From Streptomyces sp. VRA16 Mangrove soil (GTDB lineage: Bacteria > Actinomycetota > Actinomycetes > Streptomycetales > Streptomycetaceae), in contig NZ_JAFVLN010000001.1 of NCBI RefSeq assembly GCF_017377775.1, positions 62,001 to 126,000 of the forward strand: 64,000 nt of DNA, read 5' to 3'. The notes beneath the pieces were generated by a model that saw nothing but the letters and a program-made list of their open reading frames with translations, ran no database searches and was not told the DNA's origin. Below are positions 33,642 to 41,925 of this stretch, in pieces (position 1 is the first letter of the stretch; each line of letters starts with the position of its first letter). The translations under genes and the position numbers were made by a program.

Positions 33642-34013
33642 GTGGCGGCCCCGCAGGACGGGCCGTGGCTCGACGGCGCCGCAGGCCGGCTCGTGCGCCC
33701 GTACACCGTCAGCAACGGGCGCACCCGGCCGAGTACGTTGCTGGACCTGCTCACCCTCGTCATGGCCACTGGGGCGACCCCCCTCGGCTATCTGGGGCCC
33801 GAGCACAGTCAAGCACTGGACCTGTGTGCGCAGCCCACGTCGGTCGCTGAGATCGCCGGGCATCTGAAGCTCCCCGCAGCCGTCACCAAGGTGATCCTCT
33901 CCGACCTCGTCGACTGCGGGGCGGTCACCGCCAAGCCCCCCATGTTCCACGACAACCCCACTGACCGGTCCCTACTGGAGGCAGTGCTCGATGGACTACG
34001 ACGACAGCTCTGA
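33642..34013 (+). CDS. cvnC: CvnC: DUF742-domain protein
   Basis: 123 residues from GTG 33642, with GAGGA 7 nt upstream; TTG 33636 overlapping the cvnB stop is an alternative. DUF742 features are evident: LVRPYTVSNGRTRPSTLLDLLTLV at the start, then a winged-helix-like part (SVAEIAGHLKLPAAVTKVILSDLVDCGAV). CvnC is the third member of the conservon complex; its biochemical role is not defined. Its 3' end overlaps cvnD by 23 bp, so expression is tightly coupled. Confidence 0.93.
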   Translation: MAAPQDGPWLDGAAGRLVRPYTVSNGRTRPSTLLDLLTLVMATGATPLGYLGPEHSQALDLCAQPTSVAEIAGHLKLPAAVTKVILSDLVDCGAVTAKPPMFHDNPTDRSLLEAVLDGLRRQL

Positions 34014-34590
34014 CCTGTTCCCCACCGCACTGAAGATCTTGGTCGCGGGCGGGTTCGGGGTCGGCAAGACGACCTTCGTCGGAGCGGTCAGTGAGATCGC
34101 TCCGCTCAGCACGGAAGAGCTGCTCACCACGGTCAGCGCGGACACCGACAGTCTCGACGGCATCGAGAACAAGGTGGAGACGACGGTCGCGATGGACTTC
34201 GGCCGCATCACCCTGGACCCGGAGCATGTGCTCTACCTGTTCGGCACACCGGGCCAGGAGCGCTTCTGGTTCATGTGGGACGAGCTCTCCGAGGGCGCGC
34301 TCGGGGCAGTGATCCTCGCCGACACGCGTCGCCTGGAGGACTGCTTCGCCGCCGTCGACTTCTTCGAAGAGCGCGGCATGGGGTTCATCGTGGCGGTCAA
34401 CGAGTTCGACGGCGCCTACCGCTACGAACCCGAGGAGGTGCGCGCCGCCATCGACCTGGACCCCGCAGTGCCGGTGGTGCGCTGCGACGCGCGCATCTCC
34501 AGCTCCGGGATCCAGACCCTGCTCACCCTCGTCCGCCACCTCCTGGCCCACGCCGCGCCCGCGGCCAGCGGCTTCGGAGCCCACACATGA
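33991..34590 (+). CDS. cvnD: CvnD: small ATP/GTP-binding protein
   Basis: 199 residues. Walker A is GGFGVGKT at residues 20-27; the switch II-like motif is LFGTPGQERFWFMWDEL; the base-recognition motif is AVNEFDG in place of the Ras NKxD. These are the marks of the conservon GTPase group, related to MglA/Rab-like proteins. It is thought to switch in response to CvnA/B. Conservon D proteins are 190-200 residues, matching this one. It overlaps cvnC upstream and the GAF gene downstream (ATGA). Confidence 0.95.
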   Translation: MDYDDSSDLFPTALKILVAGGFGVGKTTFVGAVSEIAPLSTEELLTTVSADTDSLDGIENKVETTVAMDFGRITLDPEHVLYLFGTPGQERFWFMWDELSEGALGAVILADTRRLEDCFAAVDFFEERGMGFIVAVNEFDGAYRYEPEEVRAAIDLDPAVPVVRCDARISSSGIQTLLTLVRHLLAHAAPAASGFGAHT

Positions 34591-35171
34591 CGTACGACGC
34601 GAACGGGCGACTGCTGGTGACGCCCGTCGACAAGGAAGGACCGGAGCGGGCTCGGCGACTGCGCAGGCTCGACCTGGGGCAGCGGCCCGAGCCCGCCTTC
34701 GACATGTTCGCGGACCGGCTCGCCGAGGTCACCAGGGCGCCCTACGCCATGGTCAACTTCATCGACGAGAACCGGCAGTTCTTCGCCGGGCTGCACACGC
34801 CTGACGGGGACCATCGCGGCGGCGAGCTGAGCGCGGCGGCGGCCGAGTCGGTGTCCGACAGCTCCGTGAGCCGCTACATGGCGCGCGACCACGGATACTG
34901 CCCGCATGTAGTCGTGCGCCGCAAAGCGCTCGTCCTTGAAGACGTGTGCGACTACCCCCGGTTCGCGGGCAATCCTGTGGTCGACGAGATCGGCATCCGC
35001 TCCTACTTGGGCGCCCCGCTGATCGACGACCGTACGGGTCTCGCACTCGGCACCGTGTGCGTGGTCGACACCGAACCGCGCCCCTGGGGCCGCTCGGGCC
35101 TCGCCATCATCAAGGCGATGGCGAGCGAACTGATGGACGTGGTCCGCAGACGCGGAGACCTGATCGTGTGA
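34587..35171 (+). CDS. GAF-domain protein attached to the conservon
   Basis: 194 residues from the ATG overlapping the cvnD stop. A GAF domain covers about residues 35-190 (FDMFADRLAEVTRAPYAMVNFIDENRQFFAGLHTPD ... CPHVVVRRKALVLEDVCDYPRFAGNPVVDEIGIRSYLGAPLID ... LGTVCVVD), a pattern typical of sensory GAF domains. It has no output domain, so it probably senses a small molecule or redox state and works with the conservon complex. Many conservons are followed by cytochrome P450 genes instead; a GAF gene is one of the variants. Confidence 0.88.
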   Translation: MTYDANGRLLVTPVDKEGPERARRLRRLDLGQRPEPAFDMFADRLAEVTRAPYAMVNFIDENRQFFAGLHTPDGDHRGGELSAAAAESVSDSSVSRYMARDHGYCPHVVVRRKALVLEDVCDYPRFAGNPVVDEIGIRSYLGAPLIDDRTGLALGTVCVVDTEPRPWGRSGLAIIKAMASELMDVVRRRGDLIV

Positions 35172-35252
35172 GGAGGGCCCGGGGGCGGGGCCGCGGACCT
35201 CAGATACCGCTGAGCCTCAGACTCCTCAGACTCCTCAGACGCCGCAGACGCC

Positions 35253-35768
35253 TCAGACAGCGTGGAACGGCCGGGTGAACCACGCCTTGGCCGACGACTG
35301 CGACAGCAGGGTGACGAGGGCGATGGAGCTTCCGAGCGGCAGCACCCCGCCGCCCTTGACGTGCTCGGCGACCGCGCCCAAGGCGAAGAAGATCTGCATG
35401 CTCGACAGGATGATCGACGTGATCCGCAGGCCATTGCCCGCGCAGTGGAAGCGCCACGAAAGACTGGCGACCACCAGCGTCAGCAGACTGCTGCCGATCA
35501 CTTCGCCCGCGGCCTCCGGCCCGGCGACCACACCGATGGCGACCGCGGTCACGATGATCAGCCCAGCCAACACCTGCGCCACGATCCGGGCGGCCCGCAC
35601 ACTCGGTGGCATCAGCATCACCGGCGGCATACCGGGCGCGAGCCCGTACACGTGGGCCCCGTACGGAGCCGAGCCATAAGGAGGCGGGGAGACCGGCGGA
35701 GGCACCGGGGGCGGGGGCCCGAACTGGCCGGGAAAATCCGGGTTCTGATGCGGTGGCGGGACGCTCAC
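35253..35768 (-). CDS. Proline-rich small membrane protein, unknown function
   Basis: 171 residues from GTG 35768, with GGAG 6 nt upstream; the frame is open up to 35831 but the extra residues look non-coding. The first 45 residues are Pro/Tyr/Gly-rich (PPPPVPPPVSPPPYGSAPYGAHVYG), followed by four hydrophobic helices (AARIVAQVLAGLIIVTAVAIGVVAG; IGSSLLTLVVASLSWRF; ITSIILSSMQIFFALGAVAEHV; SSIALVTLLSQSSA). Such proline-rich actinobacterial membrane proteins are common and uncharacterised. It converges on the GAF gene. Confidence 0.75.
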   Translation of the reverse strand: MSVPPPHQNPDFPGQFGPPPPVPPPVSPPPYGSAPYGAHVYGLAPGMPPVMLMPPSVRAARIVAQVLAGLIIVTAVAIGVVAGPEAAGEVIGSSLLTLVVASLSWRFHCAGNGLRITSIILSSMQIFFALGAVAEHVKGGGVLPLGSSIALVTLLSQSSAKAWFTRPFHAV

Positions 35769-35836
35769 GAGGGCTCCGTCGGTCGGCCGGTACGAGGAAC
35801 CGGAGAGTACCCGACCCGACCGATCCGGCACCCTGC

Positions 35837-35936
35837 ACGGTCACGGCCCCGCCGTCACACGCTCTAACCGTCACACGGTCACGGTCTCGCCGTCAGACGG
35901 TTTAACCGTCACACGGTCACGGTCTCGCCGTCGGGG
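35837..35936. repeat. 38-bp tandem repeat spanning the 3' end of the DUF2264 gene
   Basis: Two full copies with a period of 38 bp (35837-35874, 35875-35912) and a partial third one begin ACGGTCACGG. The stop codon of the DUF2264 gene (35909-35911) lies at the end of the second copy, so the last residues (DGETVTV) are coded again beyond the stop. Copy 2 contains the palindrome GACGGTTTAACCGTC (35896-35910), which could act as part of a terminator. Confidence 0.8.
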
Positions 35937-37843
35937 AACGTGATCCGTACGGCCCCTCCCGCCCCGCCAGCCTCTTCCGCTTCATCCACCTCACACGTGA
36001 TCGACGCGCGCAGCACCTCGGGATGCACCGTGTCGCGGGTCAGAACCACCAGCGTGACATGGACACTTGAGCCCCCCGCGTGGTCGCGGGCGTGCAGGTA
36101 CGGGGTGGCGGAGTGCGGACCGTACGCGTTGGCCTCGACCTCATGCGCCACACCCGTGTCCGTGTCCCAGCCGTGCAGGGCCACCACCGCGCTGGTCAAC
36201 CCCTGCTCCGTGCGCGCGAGCGCCCAGCCGGGGCCCTGCTCGGTCCGCGGCTTGGACGCGTCGGCCACCGCGTGGCCGCCCTCGCGCACGGAGACACCTG
36301 CGGGAGCCTGCACACGGTGTACCCGGAGCTCCCACGGGCCGTGCAGCACACTCGTCGACTCGATCGGGAACTCTTCGTCGTGCCCCGGGAGTTCAGCTTC
36401 GTGACGGGAGGAGGCGCGTCGACCGGCGCAGGTCAGGGGGTGGATACGGCGGCGCCGGGACGCGGTGCCGTCGGGGGCGAGCAGCGCGATGTGGTTGTCG
36501 ACGGTCCGGGCCCAGGCGTGTGCGGCGGACTCGGGGGCCGTGGCCGTGGAGTAGGCCAGCTTGGCGTAGTGCGGATCGTCCGTGGCAGGGCCGTCGAGCG
36601 GGTTGTGGTCACTGCCGTGGTTGATCAGGCGCACGATGCCGTCGTGGTGCGAGCCGTGCAGCAGCCAGCCCGGGGCCGGCAGCGCCGTGTACTGCTCGGA
36701 CTCCTCCACGGGCAGCGGCCGTTCGCGCTCCGTCCACACCGGATGGTCGGCCGGCAGCAGCAGGCCCAGGAATCCCTTGCTCGCCCAGTACGGGGACGCG
36801 GGCCCGGAGTACGGCTGGGTGGCGGGCAGAAACGTGTCGTACCAGCCCAGGGGCAGCAGCCCCCGCTCGTCGGGCACGCCGCGCTCCACGAAGTGCCGGG
36901 CGGTCCCCGAGGCGAGGCGCCGGGTCAGCCCGGGCGCGAGCGGGGTGCAGTCGGCGAGCGCGCCCATCCATACGGGCGCCGTCGCCGCGAACCGGTACGT
37001 CAGTGACCGTCCCTGGTGGACCGGTGCGCCGTCCCCGCCGAAGAACTGCGGGTAGGTGGTGAGGAACTGGGACAGCCGCTCGCGGTACACCTTGGCGCGA
37101 CCGCCGTCCCCGCCCTCGCCCGCCATCCGGGCCCACAGCAGCGGGTACAGATGCATGGCCCAGCCGATGTAGTAGTCGAAGTTGCGGCCGTCGCCGTCGC
37201 TGTACCAGCCGTCGCCGACGTACCAGTCCTCGATCCGGTCGAGGCCGCCGTCGATGTCGCTCTGGCTGTACGGCGCCCCGACCGAGGCCAGGAACTGCTC
37301 CGAAACCACCTGGAAGAGCCGCCAGTTGTTGTCCCAGGTCCGCTTCCCGACGAACCCCGAGAACCAGTCGACGACCCGTTCCTGTACCCGGGTGTCCAGC
37401 CGGTCCCAGATCCAGGGGCGCGTCTCGTGCAGTCCGACCGCGATCGAGGCGGCCTCCACCATCTGCTGGGAGCAGTGGGTGAGTTCGGGCCACGCCTCCC
37501 CGCTGTCACGGTCCGTGCCCGTTGTCAGACCCTCCGTATACCTTTCGATCAGGTGGTGGATCGCGGACGAGCCCGGCCCGTCCGGTCCGTCGGATCCCGC
37601 CGCGCCCGCTATACGGAAGGAGGCCAGCAGGAAGGTCCGGGCGAACCCTTCGAGCCCGTCCGAGACGACCCCGGACCAGCTGGCCCGACCGGGCAGCCGG
37701 TACTGGGCGCGGCCCGGTGTGGCGTACGGCAGCAGGGCGTCCAACTGCCGGTCGGCCAGCGCCTCCCAGTGCGCCCGGGTCCAACCGGTCAGCGGGGATC
37801 GGACACGGTCGGTGGGCGGCAGGGAGAAGTACGGGGCGGGCAT
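35909..37843 (-). CDS. DUF2264-family protein
   Basis: 644 residues from ATG 37843. The N-terminal two thirds match DUF2264 (SPLTGWTRAHWEALADRQLDALLPYAT, then HCSQQMVEAASIAVGLHETRPWIWDRLD, VGKRTWDNNWRLFQVVSEQFLASVGAP, DGWYSDGDGRNFDYYIGWAMHLYPLLWARM), which suggests an alpha/alpha-toroid; the C-terminal third looks like beta-sandwich sequence. DUF2264 genes accompany polysaccharide lyases in many bacteria, and this one lies next to a PL8 lyase. No signal peptide is visible, so it probably acts on imported oligosaccharides. The exact reaction is unknown to me. Confidence 0.85.
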   Translation of the reverse strand: MPAPYFSLPPTDRVRSPLTGWTRAHWEALADRQLDALLPYATPGRAQYRLPGRASWSGVVSDGLEGFARTFLLASFRIAGAAGSDGPDGPGSSAIHHLIERYTEGLTTGTDRDSGEAWPELTHCSQQMVEAASIAVGLHETRPWIWDRLDTRVQERVVDWFSGFVGKRTWDNNWRLFQVVSEQFLASVGAPYSQSDIDGGLDRIEDWYVGDGWYSDGDGRNFDYYIGWAMHLYPLLWARMAGEGGDGGRAKVYRERLSQFLTTYPQFFGGDGAPVHQGRSLTYRFAATAPVWMGALADCTPLAPGLTRRLASGTARHFVERGVPDERGLLPLGWYDTFLPATQPYSGPASPYWASKGFLGLLLPADHPVWTERERPLPVEESEQYTALPAPGWLLHGSHHDGIVRLINHGSDHNPLDGPATDDPHYAKLAYSTATAPESAAHAWARTVDNHIALLAPDGTASRRRRIHPLTCAGRRASSRHEAELPGHDEEFPIESTSVLHGPWELRVHRVQAPAGVSVREGGHAVADASKPRTEQGPGWALARTEQGLTSAVVALHGWDTDTGVAHEVEANAYGPHSATPYLHARDHAGGSSVHVTLVVLTRDTVHPEVLRASITCEVDEAEEAGGAGGAVRITFPDGETVTV

Positions 37844-37954
37844 GAGGGTTCGCTGGCTCCTCGGTCGGGTGGGGCTGATCGGGCGGGGTGACGCGGTGGT
37901 TCACATGAGGTCGGAATGTACGGGGGATCGGCATGAAAGCGGTAGGGAAGCCGG

Positions 37955-38002
37955 CAGGGGCAGGGGCAGGGGCAGGGGCAGGGGCAGGGGCAGGGGCAGG
38001 GG
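37955..38002. repeat. Microsatellite of eight CAGGGG units
   Basis: Eight perfect tandem copies of CAGGGG lie immediately after the stop codon of the PL8 gene, between it and the DUF2264 gene. G-run spacing allows G-quadruplex formation on the plus strand (the non-coding strand for these genes). It lies within the leader of the DUF2264 gene if that is cotranscribed. Copy number may vary between strains. Confidence 0.92.
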
Positions 38003-38004
38003 CA

Positions 38005-40389
38005 TCAGGCGAGTTCGGCGCTGTGGGTGTGGCCGCGCGAGCCACCCACCTGGACGGTGAGCACGGGCCGGCGCCCGGGCCTCACCTGGACGGTGTCGTC
38101 GGCGCGCACCACCGCGCGCACGGGGAAGGGAAGGCGGACGGTGAGGGTGGTAGCGGTGCGGCCGGGGTCCGCGACGGCGACCGAGACACCCCCGTCGCGG
38201 CGGACCACCAGAACGGTTCCCGGCCCGTCGGCGCTCAGCCCGTCGACGTCACCCGCCGCCCAGAAGTGCGCGGCGAGCAGCCCGAGCCGGGAGCAGGCGA
38301 CGGCCTGCACCGTGGGCGAGTTGGCCAGCACACGCACGGGGCGGGACCGCGACCAGGACGCCGTCGTGGTGGCGCTCGCCCCCGGCAGCAGTACGTACGC
38401 GTAGGAGGCCGCCGTGGGCGAGACGCCGTGGTCGAACCAGAGAGTGGCGTACCGGCGGGTGACCGGCGTGGTGGTTCCGGCGGTGTCCGCACCGGTGTTG
38501 ACGTCTCGCCAGCTGCCGGTGCGTTCCTCACGCAGCGCGCGCAGTGGTCCCCCGGACGGGAAGACGTAGCCGCCCGTGCCGTCGAGGTGGGCCCAGCGCG
38601 CGTCCGTCAGCTCGGCGGACCAGCCCTGATCGGCGGGTTGCCGGTGGCCGTCGACGGTGAGCGCCGGAGCGCCGCCCGCGTGCAGATTCCGGTTCTCCAC
38701 CACCGTCTCGATCGTTCTGCCGTCGCCCGCCCTGATGTCACAGCCGAGCGCGACGACCGCGTTGTCCAGACAGAACCACGCCTTCTTGGCGTGCAGCGTC
38801 GAGCCCTCCGCCGTCAGCTCCATCGCCGCCGCGCCGTACCGGCCGCCGAGCGCGGCGCCGCCGGCGACGGCGTTCTTCGGGCGGTAGGTACTGGTGCCTC
38901 CGGCAGTGCCGAGGTCCACCCGCGCGCGCGTGTCGACCGTCGTGCCCGGAAGGCGGTACGGATCGACGGTCGGCCAGAAGCCGTCCCCGAAGGCGTCGAG
39001 GTCGTCGCCGTCGTACACGTAGGTCATGCCGTCGCCGGTGTACCAGCCATGCAGGTTCTCGCCGTTGCCCGCTTCGTAGGCGGCGATCCGCTGGGAGGAG
39101 AGCGACAGGGCGAGCGCCCACGCAGGGCGCCGGTGCACCACGCGGTCCATGTCGGCGAAGACGTGATGCCCGGTGAGGCGCGCGGCGGGACGGATCGCCG
39201 GGTCGGCGACGACGGCCTTGGCGGTCGCGAGCGCGGGAATGCCGACCAGCGTCGCGTACGGAGTCTCCCGGTTGCGCAGGATCCACCCCTTGGCGGCGGC
39301 CCGCCAGCGGTCCGCGTACGCCTGCGGTGCGCCGGCGGCGAGTTGGAGGATGTTCGCGACGGCGGTCGCGCCGTCGGTGTGATCACGGGCCCGTTCCCGG
39401 GAGACGGCGCGGCCGCGCAGCGCGTCCATCATCACGCCGTCGAACAGGACGGGGGAGAAGGTCCGCTCCACGGCCTCGTACAGCACCGTGACACCCGCGT
39501 CGGTGACGGCCCAGGCGGATCCGGCGAGCAGCGCGATGAGCTGGCCCGCACTGCCGAGCAGCACGCTCCCGTACGTGCCCGTGTAGGCGACGTAGTCGTG
39601 TTGGACGAACGAACCGTCCGCGTAGAAGCCGTCGCCCGAAGTGACGTACCGGAAAAGGCTGTTGCGGCCCGCGTCGCGCACGTCGCTGATGCCGTCGCGG
39701 GCCAGCGCCACCACGTCCGAGGCGCCCGACAGCAGCCCGCGCAGCGCCACGATCACGGCCTTGTCGGCGCGGTTGGCGCCGGTCTCGGCGAGCGTGGGGT
39801 AGTTGGTGCGGCGGTCCGCGTTCGGGACGAACTTCGCGACGGTGGCCAGGTAGGAGGCGAGGTCGGTCTCCGAGAGGTGCACGCGCAGGAGGACGCACAG
39901 GTCCATGAGGGCGCGCGGCGCCCCGATCTCCCAGTACCACCAGTTGCCGGACTCCGCGCGCGTCGTGTTGTACCCGACGTCGTGCAGCAGGCGCAGGGCG
40001 TCGAGGAGCCCGGCGAGGACGGCGGCGTCACCGGTGAGCGACGTTCCCCGGGTCGCCCAGGCGGTCGCGATGGTCCTCAGCCGCTGGTAGCTCTGGCCGA
40101 ACTTCGCGGGATCGGAGGCAGGCGCCAGGTCCGCCCACAGCGCGGTGCGCCCCGCCGACGTGTCGACGGACCGCCACCAGGCCGCCGCCTGGGTGTCGAG
40201 CGCGGTGAGCGCGGCGGCGAAGTCGGCGTCGTCCGCGTCGAAGGCGCCGCCGGTGAGCTGCTCCTCGGCGCGCGCGAGCAGCGTCGCGTACGGGTCGTCG
40301 GCGGCGGCCGCGCTCCCCGCGAGGGGAAGCACTGTCGCGGCGGCACCGGCCCCGGCGAGGGCGAGGGCCTGGCGTCTGCTCCATTGCAT
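38005..40389 (-). CDS. Secreted polysaccharide lyase family 8 (hyaluronate/chondroitin/xanthan lyase type)
   Basis: 794 residues from ATG 40389. The signal sequence has a twin-arginine-like start (SRRQALALAGAGAAATVLPLAGSAAA). The alpha/alpha-toroid holds the PL8 catalytic residues: Asn149 in SGNWWYWEIGAP, His264 in FVQHDYVAYTGTYG, and Tyr273, with the 9-residue His-Tyr spacing known from chondroitin AC lyase. The beta-sandwich C-terminal part begins around residue 400 (NGENLHGWYTGDGMTYVYDGDD is typical). It cleaves uronic-acid polysaccharides by beta-elimination to unsaturated oligosaccharides. Specificity (hyaluronan, chondroitin or xanthan) cannot be read from the sequence. Neighbouring M60 peptidases suggest a proteoglycan or glycoprotein substrate. 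Confidence 0.95.
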   Translation of the reverse strand: MQWSRRQALALAGAGAAATVLPLAGSAAAADDPYATLLARAEEQLTGGAFDADDADFAAALTALDTQAAAWWRSVDTSAGRTALWADLAPASDPAKFGQSYQRLRTIATAWATRGTSLTGDAAVLAGLLDALRLLHDVGYNTTRAESGNWWYWEIGAPRALMDLCVLLRVHLSETDLASYLATVAKFVPNADRRTNYPTLAETGANRADKAVIVALRGLLSGASDVVALARDGISDVRDAGRNSLFRYVTSGDGFYADGSFVQHDYVAYTGTYGSVLLGSAGQLIALLAGSAWAVTDAGVTVLYEAVERTFSPVLFDGVMMDALRGRAVSRERARDHTDGATAVANILQLAAGAPQAYADRWRAAAKGWILRNRETPYATLVGIPALATAKAVVADPAIRPAARLTGHHVFADMDRVVHRRPAWALALSLSSQRIAAYEAGNGENLHGWYTGDGMTYVYDGDDLDAFGDGFWPTVDPYRLPGTTVDTRARVDLGTAGGTSTYRPKNAVAGGAALGGRYGAAAMELTAEGSTLHAKKAWFCLDNAVVALGCDIRAGDGRTIETVVENRNLHAGGAPALTVDGHRQPADQGWSAELTDARWAHLDGTGGYVFPSGGPLRALREERTGSWRDVNTGADTAGTTTPVTRRYATLWFDHGVSPTAASYAYVLLPGASATTTASWSRSRPVRVLANSPTVQAVACSRLGLLAAHFWAAGDVDGLSADGPGTVLVVRRDGGVSVAVADPGRTATTLTVRLPFPVRAVVRADDTVQVRPGRRPVLTVQVGGSRGHTHSAELA

Positions 40390-40410
40390 GATCGCTCCTT
40401 CGTGCCGGTG

Positions 40411-41793
40411 TCAGTCGCTGAGAGTGGACGGGTCGACGGGCGGCTCGGGCAGCCCGAGGGCGGCCAGTGCGGCGACCCCGTCGGCGTCGATCGGGTAGGC
40501 CCACTTGTCGAGGTAGAAGTCGCTGAGGTCGTAGCCGGTGACGCGGCTCGTGCAGACGGCGAAGGTGGTCCAGCGCAGGGCGTCCTGGGTGGCCCAGTCG
40601 GACTGCGGGTTCTCGACCCGGATGAGCCGGTGCAGCTTTGGCCAGATGTCGGTGCCGAAGGCCAGCTCCAGCTGACGCAGCGAGACGAGCTTCTCGTAGG
40701 CGCCGAACGAGGAGGCGAAGGAGAGCCCGTCCGTGCCGAGCTTGGGCAGCGCCGTCTGGAAGTAGTTGAGGCCGGTGGAGGCGTTCACGGTCAGGAGATT
40801 CGACGTCTGGCCGAGGACGCGCTGGGCGGCCAGGGAGTAGATGTTGACCGAGACCTCGGTCAGACCGGCGGGCCGGTACGCGAACTGCTGGTGGAGATGG
40901 CCGAGTTCGTGGTACAGCCCCCAGCCGCGCGTGGAGAGTCCCCCGACGGTCAGCAGCCGGTCCATGTACGCGGGCGGGAAGGCGTTGTAGTAGTGGGTGG
41001 CGTAGGCGCCCACCCCGGTGGGGACCTTCGGGACCTCACTGAACTGGTAGGGGCCGGCCTTGCGGCGGTGCAGCGGGCTGGACCCGTCGAGTCCGGCGAC
41101 GGCGGCGTGCGAGTCGATGACCTGCTCGAAGATACGCATCAGGGCGGTGTGGTCCTCGCCGCGGTACGGCAGGAAGCTGGCGCGGGTCACCGTCACCAGG
41201 GCGTGCGGCGACACCAGCTCCACGTACAACGAGTCGGTGAGCGTGTCGAGTTGGTCCTGGAACTCGCCCTCGGTGGTGCTGTCGAGCGTGAACGTCGGCA
41301 TGCGGACGGCGCCGGACAGGAAGGTGACGATCGCGCGCTCGCCGTCGCCCGCGAGTCTCAGGTGGAGGGGCCCGCCGTAGGCGTCGGTGAAGGTGTTGAC
41401 CCCCGCGGTGAGGGTGACGGCACGCGGCGCCGTGAGGTTCGGGTCGTCTGGGTGGTTGTCGTACGTGCCCACGTGCAGGGTCGGCAGGATGCCGTCGACG
41501 GGATCGACGCGGACGGTGACCGTCGCGCCGGCCGGTGCGTAGTGCCCGGTCGGGATGAAGTCGCTGCCGCGGTAGGTGGTGGCCAGACGCAACCGCTCCG
41601 GCTCGGCCGCGGGGAAGGCCCGGGCGACGACGGTCGCGGGATCCTCGGCACGGTGGCGGCGGGCACCGGCCCATGCCGGGGAGGAGCCCAGCGCGGTCAG
41701 GGCGGTCGCGCCGACGAGACCGGCGAGGACGGAACGGCGGGCGAGCGGACGGTCAGGCAAGGGTTTCGGGGGCATCGGGGGCATCGGGGGCAT
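40411..41793 (-). CDS. Secreted M60-family metallopeptidase (copy 1)
   Basis: 460 residues from ATG 41793, the first of three in-frame ATGs in a (ATGCCCCCG)3 repeat, with GAGGAG about 10 nt upstream. A twin-arginine-like signal (ARRSVLAGLVGATALTALGSSPAWA) is followed by an N-terminal beta domain and the M60/enhancin catalytic domain. The zinc motif HELGH is at residues 295-299, with Glu313 as the third ligand (HEXXH-X13-E). M60 enzymes cleave O-glycosylated proteins such as mucins. It is the most downstream of three tandem paralogues sharing LSTRGWGLYHELGHL and VSVNIYSLAAQR. It is the more divergent in its N-terminus. Confidence 0.92.
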   Translation of the reverse strand: MPPMPPMPPKPLPDRPLARRSVLAGLVGATALTALGSSPAWAGARRHRAEDPATVVARAFPAAEPERLRLATTYRGSDFIPTGHYAPAGATVTVRVDPVDGILPTLHVGTYDNHPDDPNLTAPRAVTLTAGVNTFTDAYGGPLHLRLAGDGERAIVTFLSGAVRMPTFTLDSTTEGEFQDQLDTLTDSLYVELVSPHALVTVTRASFLPYRGEDHTALMRIFEQVIDSHAAVAGLDGSSPLHRRKAGPYQFSEVPKVPTGVGAYATHYYNAFPPAYMDRLLTVGGLSTRGWGLYHELGHLHQQFAYRPAGLTEVSVNIYSLAAQRVLGQTSNLLTVNASTGLNYFQTALPKLGTDGLSFASSFGAYEKLVSLRQLELAFGTDIWPKLHRLIRVENPQSDWATQDALRWTTFAVCTSRVTGYDLSDFYLDKWAYPIDADGVAALAALGLPEPPVDPSTLSD

Positions 41794-41925
41794 CGGGGCG
41801 AGGCTCCTCACGGGGCGGGAAGTCGGGAAGGGCGAGGGCGGAGCACGTGCTGCGGCGCGCTGGACGCGGCGAGGACCCGAGACGTGCGGAGCCGGTACCA
41901 CCGGCCCCGCACACCCGGGGGCCCG

